A DNA stretch of 30,984 nucleotides. Source: Actinobacteria bacterium 21-64-8 (GTDB lineage: Bacteria; Actinomycetota; Acidimicrobiia; Acidimicrobiales; RAAP-2). Where the stretch lies: positions 1 to 30,984 of the forward strand of contig NCBD01000001.1 of assembly GCA_002255315.1 (NCBI GenBank), in the 5' to 3' direction. Of the stretch, positions 24,672 to 30,984 are shown one piece after another (the first letter of the stretch is position 1; each line of letters starts with the position of its first letter). The translations under genes and the position numbers were made by a program. The notes below the pieces were generated by a model. The model was given only the letters and a program-made list of their open reading frames with translations, searched no databases and was not told the origin of the DNA.

Positions 24672-27193
24672 GTGAGCCGTACCTTCGCGTGCAAGGTCAA
24701 GCGCGCCGACGAAGAACCCACGTCGACGCGGTAGCGACCGGCCGGAGTTATCCACGCCCCAGCGCGATATATCGCCAATGACGAGATCGGCAACGCGACG
24801 CTGATTGAGCGATGTTGACCAGGCGCGAGTGTCACGCGCGCGACGCCGCGAAGTTGCTCGAGCGGCTCGTCCAAGGAGCTTGGATCATGGACGTAGATCT
24901 CGACGACGTCGACGCCGCTGCGCGGGCCGGTGTTCGCGACGCTGAGGTGCACGCGAAGGACGTGCGCGCTCACGCGGACGCGCAGCGATGACGACGTAAA
25001 CGTCGTGTAACTCAGTCCGTAGCCAAAGGGGAAGAGGGGTCTGACGTGGTGCGCTTGATACCACCGATACCCGATGAAGAGTCCTTCGGCGAACGTCACT
25101 GATCCGTTCACGCCGGGAAAACTCGCCGACGTTGAACTGGGGGTGGACGCGAGCGACGCCGGAAAGGTCAGGGGCAGCCGACCCGCGGGACTGACGCTGC
25201 CGTCAAGTAGCGCCGCGCTGGCTTGACCGTCGACTTGGCCGGGGTACCAGGCTTCGACGACGGCAGCCACGTGACGCAACCACGGCATGGCAACGGCACC
25301 GCCCGTGTTCAAGACCACGATCGTTCGAGGATTCGCTTTGGCGACGGCGGCGATAAGCGCGTTTTGGTCACCGGGCAAGAGAAGGTTGGCGCGATCGGCT
25401 CCTTCGGCGCCGTACGCGCCCGCGAAGACGATCGCGACTCGCGCCTGGTGTGCGGCCCGCACGGCGCTCGCGATGCGGCGCGACACGTCGAGCAGGCCCA
25501 GGGTGGGCGGTTCGTGACTGCGAATCGCGAACCAGCGCACGTCGATGGTGTAGCGCCGCTTCGCCGCGAGAACCACTGAGGTGGACAGGACGTTGCGCGA
25601 ATGGATGCCCGGCGACGCGAGCACGTTCTTGCCGTCGAGAGAAATCCAGGTGTCGCCGTACTGGCGTACCGCAAGTTCATAGATGCCCGAGTGTCGGGTT
25701 TCGATATGAAGGGTCATGTGATTCCAACCGGCGCCGTGGCCCGGATGTGTCGCCGTCGACACGGCGGGTGTGATGTTCGGATTGAAGCGCACCGCGGGGT
25801 CGGTCCTACCCGGTTGGCCACTACCCGCGGGTATTGCGCGGCCGTTTAAGCGCGGCGTGCCGCGCAAGTATTTGACGTTGCTCAAGCGATTGAGGTGTGG
25901 GGTGTTGGTCGATCCGCGCTGGTAGATCACGTGCGTCAAGGGAAAACTTTGGCGAAGTGCGCTCAAGGGTGAGCTGAGATACGGCGCCAGCACCGCGGAA
26001 CTGCCACCACCGGTCACAATCGGGGCGACGCTCGCGTCGAGGCCCAGCACGGCGATGGAATCGGTCGCCGGTGACAGCGGTAACAACGCGTCCGAGTTCT
26101 TTAGTAACACCATCGAGTTTTCCGCGATGCTCGTCGCGAGGGCTACGTGGCTCGCGGAGGTGGCCGGCGTCGTTGGGGAAAAGTGGCGCGCCGACGCGAT
26201 GAGATGAAAACGGAACATAACCGTGAGCACGTCACGCACCGCGCGATTGAGCACGCTGACCGCGAGCACGCCACGGCGCACGAGGTTCACGAGACCCGGC
26301 ACCGACGATGGCTTCACGACGTCAACACCCGCGTTAAAACTTTGGACGACGTTGAGCGCTGCGTGAAAGTCCGAGCGGACAAAGCCGTGAAAGCCCCACG
26401 CGCGCAACGCGTTGAACAGCGTCGGGTCCCCACAGGTATTCACGCCGTTGATGGCGCCGTACGCGCACATGAGCGACGCCGCGTTGCCTTGACGCACGGC
26501 TTGGCGAAACGGAGCGAGGTAAAGTTCGTTCAGCGTTCGCGGCGCGACCACCTGATTGAGGTGCAGTCGTGCGGTTTCTTGAGTGTAGGCCCCCAAGTGT
26601 TTCACCACGGCCAAGGTGCCGCGCGACTGGATGCCCCGTATCTCGGCGGCGCCCAGTTGGCCCGCGAGATACGGATCCTCTCCGAAGGTCTCGAACGTTC
26701 GTCCACTCAGCGCGACGCGGGTGAGATTGAGTTCGGGCGCTTGGATGGCGTCGAGGCCCTTCGAGGCCGTCTCGGCACCGAGCGCGACCCCGTAGTCGTG
26801 CGCGAGGGTAGTGGAAAAGGTCGCCGCGAGCCCAAGCTCCGCGGGCCACTGCGTGACACCGATGAGTCCGTTCGCGAGTCCGTCCGGTCCGTCACTAATC
26901 GTGAGCGGCGGTAGACACAGCCGCGCGACGCCTAGGTTGGTGTTGCCCAGAGGCGCGCGCGTCACTAAAACGGCGTAGCTGGCCTTTTCGCGCAGCGTCA
27001 TGCGCGCTAGTACTTCGTTCGCGAGCGCGAGTGGCGACTTTGTGTGGGCGCGTGCCTGTTGCAACCAGGGGCACGGCGCTGGCGAGTTCGCGAGAATGGG
27101 CACCTTGGTCGTCGCCGTGGCCGGTGCGGTGACGAGGGTCAGCAGCCCCGTCAACGCGCTCATCGCGAGGGCCACTCGTCCGAATCTCCCCAT
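24668..27193 (-). CDS. Secreted GH3 family beta-glycosidase with PA14 insert
   Basis: 841 residues from ATG 27193, with a signal peptide (hydrophobic core about 6-23, cleavage near ATA-27). Domain order: the GH3 TIM-barrel-like domain (ISDGPDGL; KHLGAYTQE; nucleophile Asp275 in GFVRSDFHAAL), the GH3 alpha/beta sandwich (ENSMVLLKNSDALLPL, then VAIVFAGAYGAEGADRANLLLPGDQ), a PA14-like carbohydrate-binding insert inside the sandwich (around HSGIYELAVRQYGDTWISLDG), and a C-terminal fibronectin-III-like domain (VANTGPRSGVDVVEIYV). This resembles PA14-containing beta-glucosidases that act on oligosaccharides; the sugar specificity is not visible. The reading frame extends upstream to 27361 without a signal peptide at its start, so I chose the Met before the leader. 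It lies antisense among glycosyltransferase genes. Confidence 0.93.
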   Translation of the reverse strand: MGRFGRVALAMSALTGLLTLVTAPATATTKVPILANSPAPCPWLQQARAHTKSPLALANEVLARMTLREKASYAVLVTRAPLGNTNLGVARLCLPPLTISDGPDGLANGLIGVTQWPAELGLAATFSTTLAHDYGVALGAETASKGLDAIQAPELNLTRVALSGRTFETFGEDPYLAGQLGAAEIRGIQSRGTLAVVKHLGAYTQETARLHLNQVVAPRTLNELYLAPFRQAVRQGNAASLMCAYGAINGVNTCGDPTLFNALRAWGFHGFVRSDFHAALNVVQSFNAGVDVVKPSSVPGLVNLVRRGVLAVSVLNRAVRDVLTVMFRFHLIASARHFSPTTPATSASHVALATSIAENSMVLLKNSDALLPLSPATDSIAVLGLDASVAPIVTGGGSSAVLAPYLSSPLSALRQSFPLTHVIYQRGSTNTPHLNRLSNVKYLRGTPRLNGRAIPAGSGQPGRTDPAVRFNPNITPAVSTATHPGHGAGWNHMTLHIETRHSGIYELAVRQYGDTWISLDGKNVLASPGIHSRNVLSTSVVLAAKRRYTIDVRWFAIRSHEPPTLGLLDVSRRIASAVRAAHQARVAIVFAGAYGAEGADRANLLLPGDQNALIAAVAKANPRTIVVLNTGGAVAMPWLRHVAAVVEAWYPGQVDGQASAALLDGSVSPAGRLPLTFPASLASTPSSTSASFPGVNGSVTFAEGLFIGYRWYQAHHVRPLFPFGYGLSYTTFTSSSLRVRVSAHVLRVHLSVANTGPRSGVDVVEIYVHDPSSLDEPLEQLRGVARVTLAPGQHRSISVALPISSLAIYRAGAWITPAGRYRVDVGSSSARLTLHAKVRLT

Positions 27194-27396
27194 CGTCACG
27201 CCGTAGCACCTTTGCACGTCTCGAGCTCGCCCGAGGTCCGTGGCGCCCGTGCCAACGTAGTGGACGTCAGTGCGCGCGCCCCCTGCGCGGGTATAAAAGC
27301 GCGATAAGAATCGCCCCGTAGGCGCCGCGCGTACGAAATGCTCAAGTGTGCGTCGTACCATGGTCTGGCGTCGCGCGACGGGTACGGAGAGGACAA
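27194..27396. promoter_or_regulatory. Divergent intergenic region between GH3 and GT-C genes
   Basis: 203 bp between divergent starts, the longest gene-free stretch here. It holds TATAAAAG at 27292-27299 and GATAAG at 27303-27308, the only A/T-rich patch in the gap; TATAAA matches a plus-strand -10 box at five of six positions but has no good -35 partner. GGAGAGGA at about 27386-27393 is a strong ribosome binding site for the GT-C gene. No repeat or RNA structure is evident. Confidence 0.4.
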
Positions 27397-29115
27397 ATGA
27401 ACGCCGAACGAGCGCGGGACGCCGAACGAGCGCTGTGGACCATCGTGTGGCTGGCGGTGGTGTCGGTTGGACTGAATACCTGGTCGTCGTGGAGTCTGTG
27501 GTCGGGCTTTAGCGTCGTGGCGCCGGCGTTAATTTTGTTGGGTTCAGTGGGTGTCGTGCTCGTGTGGACCGTGCCCGCGCGACACCAAAGCGACCTTGAG
27601 CACGCGGCACTGTGCGTGGCGCTGGGGACCGTGGTCGTGACCTACGCGCCATCGATGCTCGCGGCACGTTATTTCAACACTGACGCCGCGGCATTTAATC
27701 AGCGCGCCACGTGGCTTCTCGCGCACGGTAAAAATCCCTACGCCGCAATTTTTCGTGGTGCGAACGTCGCGCTGTCGCACGCGGCGACCTATTGGACCTA
27801 CCTCTTAAACGGCGGACACGTCAACCAAGTCTCGTACCCGGCCGGTTCGTTCGTGTTGCAGTTGCCGTTGCAGTGGTTGGGCGTTCACTCGCTGGGCACG
27901 AACTGGCTCGACCTCGCGGCGTGGCTCAGCGCGTCACTGTTCTTGTACTTCGTCTCGCCACCATCGGCCCGGTGGTTGGCCCCCCTCTTGCTGTTGACGT
28001 CCGTCTATACCTTTTCCTTCGCGCACGGCGGCACCGACGCGCTCTTTATTCCCTTTTTGATGGTGGCGGCGTATCGCTGGGACCACTTTGTGATTGAGGG
28101 CGCACGTTGGACTCGCTGGCTCGGACCCTTAGCGCTCGGCGTGGCGTGCTCGATCAAACAGACGCCGTGGTTTTGCGTTCCATTTTTTGTCCTCGGCGTC
28201 GTGCTCGAGTCATCGGGACGCCAACGACGCGTTGGTCGCGACGTGGCGTCCTACCTGGCGGCCGTGTCGCTGCCCTTTGTGTTGCTGAATCTGCCCTTCG
28301 TACTGTGGTCACCGAGTCAGTGGTGGCGCGGGGCTACGTTGCCCTTGCGCGAGCCTCTCGTGCCCGACGGCCAGGGCCTCGTGACGCTGACGACCCACGG
28401 CCTCTTGCACGTGTTGTACCCCGAGCGCCTGCAGTGGTCGGCGGCGCTCGCCCTCGCGGCGTTGCTCGTGGCGTACTGGCACTGGTATCCCACCTTGAAG
28501 TCCACGTGGCTCTTCGTCTTGCCCGTCGTACTCTTTCTGCCGAGCCGAAGTCTCTCGAGTTACCTGGTGGACTTCGTGCCCGTCGCGTTCGTGATGGCAC
28601 TGTCCACGAGACGGACCATCTCACGCTCCCTCAATCCCCGTCGCCGCTGGTACGTGCTGGCTCCGGCCGTGTGCTCGCTCGTGCTCGCCGTCAGTGCCTT
28701 CGTCGGTAATCCCCTGGGAATTCGCCTGAACGACGTGCACGTCACGCGCGTGGGCCTGCGCTTTACGACCATGTCGTTGACGCTGACTAACTACACGTCG
28801 ACGCCAGTGCGGCCCCACGTCATGGTCATCGTTGGTTCCGCGCACCCGGTGGGATTTTGGAGCTTCGTGGGCGCGCCCGCGGGCGTGACTCTTGGTGCGC
28901 ACCAAGTGCGGACGTACGTGGTGCGCGCCCCTCAACTGATGTACACCCCGGCGCGCTACGAGAACTGGCTGATCGAAGTGACGAGTTCGTCGCCCGCCTT
29001 CGTGGTCACGACGGCGCCCCAACGTTGGCGACGCGGACCCAATCACTCGTTGAGCGACGGCCGGGTGAGCGCCACCACGAGCACGCACGAGACCCGAGCT
29101 CGCGTGAGAGGCTAG
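27397..29115 (+). CDS. Polytopic membrane protein, GT-C / GT87-like glycosyltransferase with C-terminal beta domain
   Basis: 572 residues. About ten hydrophobic segments lie between residues 12 and 435, followed by a non-membrane C-terminal part (about 440-572) rich in beta strands (TTMSLTLTNYTSTPVRPHVMVIV), which looks like an Ig-type domain outside the cell. The first extracytoplasmic loop has Asp96 in RYFNTDAAAFNQRA followed by HGKNPY, reminiscent of polyprenyl-phosphate-sugar-dependent GT87 mannosyltransferases such as PimE, where such a loop Asp is catalytic. Start: ATG 27397 with GGAGAGGA upstream; the frame is open to GTG 27346 but that has no ribosome binding site. It is expected to move a sugar from a lipid carrier to an envelope glycan. 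The family call is by topology and loop motif. Confidence 0.8.
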   Translation: MNAERARDAERALWTIVWLAVVSVGLNTWSSWSLWSGFSVVAPALILLGSVGVVLVWTVPARHQSDLEHAALCVALGTVVVTYAPSMLAARYFNTDAAAFNQRATWLLAHGKNPYAAIFRGANVALSHAATYWTYLLNGGHVNQVSYPAGSFVLQLPLQWLGVHSLGTNWLDLAAWLSASLFLYFVSPPSARWLAPLLLLTSVYTFSFAHGGTDALFIPFLMVAAYRWDHFVIEGARWTRWLGPLALGVACSIKQTPWFCVPFFVLGVVLESSGRQRRVGRDVASYLAAVSLPFVLLNLPFVLWSPSQWWRGATLPLREPLVPDGQGLVTLTTHGLLHVLYPERLQWSAALALAALLVAYWHWYPTLKSTWLFVLPVVLFLPSRSLSSYLVDFVPVAFVMALSTRRTISRSLNPRRRWYVLAPAVCSLVLAVSAFVGNPLGIRLNDVHVTRVGLRFTTMSLTLTNYTSTPVRPHVMVIVGSAHPVGFWSFVGAPAGVTLGAHQVRTYVVRAPQLMYTPARYENWLIEVTSSSPAFVVTTAPQRWRRGPNHSLSDGRVSATTSTHETRARVRG

Positions 29116-29119
29116 GCGA

Positions 29120-30175
29120 GTGCCAACCGTCGCCGTTACCGTGGAGCAACTCTGGCGCCCCCAGCCCGGCGGCATCGCCACCTACGTGCGCGGTCTCCTG
29201 CGCGGTATGAGCGAAGTAGAAAGTTCGTGGCAGGTCGTCGCGTTGGCGCCGCGTGCGCCGGGCGACGGCGGTGTTTCGGTGCCGCTACGGCGTGCGCCCT
29301 TCAGCGGGCGAGTGCTGACGCGACTGTGGGCCACGTGGCCCGTGGGCGTGCCGGCGAATCTCGACGTGTTGCACGCCACCACCCTGGCAGGGCCCTTTCG
29401 TGGAGCCCGGCGAAATTCTGTCGCGCTGCACGACGTGTTGTGGCGTGACGAGCCGACGACCTCGACGAGAGCCGGCATCGCCTTTCACGAGCGCCGGCTT
29501 CGTTACGTGCTCGAACACGAAGAACTCACGTTGATCGTCACCTCACCGCCGCTCGCCGCTCGCCTCGTCGCCGAGGGCGTCGCACCCGAGCGGGTGTACT
29601 GCGCACGCATGGGCGTTGACGACGGCGTGACACCCGCGACGTCCTCGGCGACGAACGCGTTACTGCAGGCGCACGGCGTGGACGGCCCCTTCACGTTGTA
29701 CGCCGGCACGAGAGAACCTCGAAAGAACCTTTCGCGACTGCTCGAGGCGCACCGCGCGGCACGCGCCGAGCGACCCGAGTTGGGTCCCCTCGTCGTCGTG
29801 GGTCCCGAGGGCTGGGGTGAGGCGGTCCCGTCGGACGCGGTGATTCTCGGTCCCCAGTCCCGCGCGCAGTTGAAGGGTCTGCTCGAGCGCGCGAGTGTCT
29901 TTGCTTACGTGCCCTTGAACGAAGGATGGGGGCTGCCCGCCGTGGAGGCGCTGGCGCTCGGCACCCGTGTCGTCGTGAGTGCGACCACACCGAGTACTTG
30001 GGATAACGAAACGGTGGTCGCCGTCGATCCACTGGACGTCGCGCGCATCGCCGAGGGGCTCGTCGCCGCCCTCGAGGCGGGCGACAACGAAGTAGCTCAA
30101 CAACAACGACGCGACTCGGTGCGTGCGCTGAGTTGGCGCGCGTGCGCCGAAACGCACCTCGCGGCGTGGTCATGA
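29120..30175 (+). CDS. GT4 family glycosyltransferase
   Basis: 351-residue GT-B enzyme. N-terminal acceptor half: GGIATYVRGLL (18-28), DVLHATTLAGP, SVALHDVLW, then TLIVTSPPLAARLVAEGVAPERV. C-terminal donor half: LYAGTREPRKNLSRLLEAH, with the Arg and Lys that bind the nucleotide diphosphate, VVVGPEGWG, GPQSRAQLKGLLERA, and the intact E-x7-E motif EGWGLPAVE. This resembles WbaZ/mannosyltransferase-type GT4 enzymes using GDP-mannose or UDP-sugars, but donor and acceptor are unknown. It starts at GTG 29120, 4 nt after the GT-C gene, and its stop overlaps the next start by 4 nt (ATGA), so these three genes form an operon. Confidence 0.93.
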   Translation: MPTVAVTVEQLWRPQPGGIATYVRGLLRGMSEVESSWQVVALAPRAPGDGGVSVPLRRAPFSGRVLTRLWATWPVGVPANLDVLHATTLAGPFRGARRNSVALHDVLWRDEPTTSTRAGIAFHERRLRYVLEHEELTLIVTSPPLAARLVAEGVAPERVYCARMGVDDGVTPATSSATNALLQAHGVDGPFTLYAGTREPRKNLSRLLEAHRAARAERPELGPLVVVGPEGWGEAVPSDAVILGPQSRAQLKGLLERASVFAYVPLNEGWGLPAVEALALGTRVVVSATTPSTWDNETVVAVDPLDVARIAEGLVAALEAGDNEVAQQQRRDSVRALSWRACAETHLAAWS

Positions 30176-30984
30176 AAGTCGCCCTCGACGTTTCGGCGGT
30201 ACCGCCAAAGATTGCCGGCGCGGGACGCTACATCGCCGAGGTCGCCGCACGTCTGCCAGACGCGGGCATTGAGACGACGCTCGTCACGCGCCGCGGGGAC
30301 GCGTCGCGGTGGCGCGAGCGCACCCCGGGCGCCACGATCGCGCCTCTCGTGCCCAACGCGCGCGCGCCGCGACTGATCTACGAAGCGCTTCGTCTGGGGT
30401 CATCGTCGGTGGCTCGCGGCGTCGAGGTGTGGCACGCGCCGCATTACACAATGCCCCACCGAGCGAAAGCGCCCGTCGTCGTGACCATTCACGACCTCAC
30501 GCTTTTTACCCATCCCGAGTGGCACGAGCGCACGAAAGTCACGTTCTTTCAGCGGGCGATGCGTTACGCCGTGCGGCACGCGGCGGCGTTGCTGTGCGTG
30601 AGTGAGTTCACGGCTCGCGAACTGCGCGACGTCCTCGCGCCCCGCGTGCCCGTCCTGGTCGCGCCGCTCGGCGTTGATCACCAGCGTTTTCACGCCGACG
30701 CCAGCGCTGACGCGTCGCTCCTCGCCGAGGTGACCTTCGACGTGCGCGCTCCGTACCTGTTATTCGTGGGCACGCTCGAGCCACGAAAGGGCCTCGACGT
30801 GTTGCTCGCGGCCTTTGGTGAACTAGCCGCGAGTGACCCCCATCTCGAGCTGTGGATCGCGGGTCAGACGGGCTGGCACATGGACGCCGTGCGCGAGCAG
30901 TTGCGTCGTCACCCCTACGCGGCGCGAATTCGTCAGCTGGGCTTTGTGGACGACGCGGTCCTCCCCGCGCTCTTTCGTCACGCG
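30172..30984 (+). CDS. GT4 family glycosyltransferase (C-terminus cut by window edge)
   Basis: Open from ATG 30172 to the right edge (271 codons). Acceptor half: MKVALDVSAVPPKIAGAGRY at the start, EVWHAPHYTMP (85-95), VVVTIHDLTLFTHPEWH (about 102-118), and ALLCVSEFTARELRDVL. Donor half begins APYLLFVGTLEPRKGLDVLLAAF with the nucleotide-binding Arg and Lys in place, then LWIAGQTGWH and IRQLGFVDDAVLPALFRHA. The E-x7-E motif would lie just beyond the window. The ATGA overlap with the upstream GT4 gene implies coupling. Similar overall to the neighbouring GT4 and to mannosyl/rhamnosyltransferases of polysaccharide clusters. Confidence 0.93.
   Translation, partial: MKVALDVSAVPPKIAGAGRYIAEVAARLPDAGIETTLVTRRGDASRWRERTPGATIAPLVPNARAPRLIYEALRLGSSSVARGVEVWHAPHYTMPHRAKAPVVVTIHDLTLFTHPEWHERTKVTFFQRAMRYAVRHAAALLCVSEFTARELRDVLAPRVPVLVAPLGVDHQRFHADASADASLLAEVTFDVRAPYLLFVGTLEPRKGLDVLLAAFGELAASDPHLELWIAGQTGWHMDAVREQLRRHPYAARIRQLGFVDDAVLPALFRHA

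Overview
The window looks like chromosomal DNA from a high-GC actinobacterium, probably of the class Acidimicrobiia. The evidence is strong G/C at third codon positions, frequent GTG/TTG starts, coenzyme F420 genes (cofD, cofE), a RipA-like NlpC/P60 protein, and the order glmU-prs-rplY-pth-mfd-(PPIase-like)-mazG-eno-divIC/ftsB-DUF501-ppx, which is familiar from Actinobacteria. The class-level placement is inference. Genes are packed tightly, with many 1-17 nt overlaps and almost no intergenic DNA. I see no insertion sequence, phage gene or CRISPR array.

Layout. (1) 1-2045, minus strand: an OmpR-type response regulator and its histidine kinase; the kinase runs off the left edge. (2) 2150-3141: tRNA-Gln(UUG) facing an alpha/beta hydrolase. 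(3) 3180-15590, plus strand: a long housekeeping run for UDP-sugar supply (a shortened GlmU), PRPP synthesis, ribosomal protein bL25, peptidyl-tRNA hydrolase, transcription-repair coupling, a secreted parvulin-like protein, a MazG fusion, enolase, a divisome protein, DUF501 and an exopolyphosphatase-family protein. (4) 15639-18383: a GNAT acetyltransferase, facing a minus-strand pair made of a secreted NlpC/P60 peptidoglycan hydrolase and a GT2 glycosyltransferase with an unrecognised tail. (5) 18472-21204, plus strand: a tRNA with a Leu UAA anticodon but a class-I (short variable loop) body, a membrane-anchored Thr-rich protein, a sugar-1-phosphate nucleotidyltransferase and a nucleoside phosphorylase. 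(6) 21201-22822, minus strand: cofD-cofE for F420. (7) 22861-30984: a beta-lactamase-fold serine hydrolase, a GT4-like protein lacking the usual donor-binding residues, an antisense secreted GH3 glycosidase with a PA14 insert, a polytopic GT-C/GT87-like protein and two GT4 glycosyltransferases; the last runs off the right edge. Blocks 4, 5 and 7 together suggest cell-envelope glycan synthesis and remodelling.

Most worth a second look: the short-variable-loop UAA tRNA; a GlmU that stops before its acetyltransferase active site; the degenerate GT4-like protein; a repeated TANNNT hexamer 6-8 nt before GTG/ATG starts that suggests leaderless mRNAs; and two convergent gene pairs whose stop codons interlock in a single YTAG tetranucleotide. 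I found no clearly new multi-gene system.
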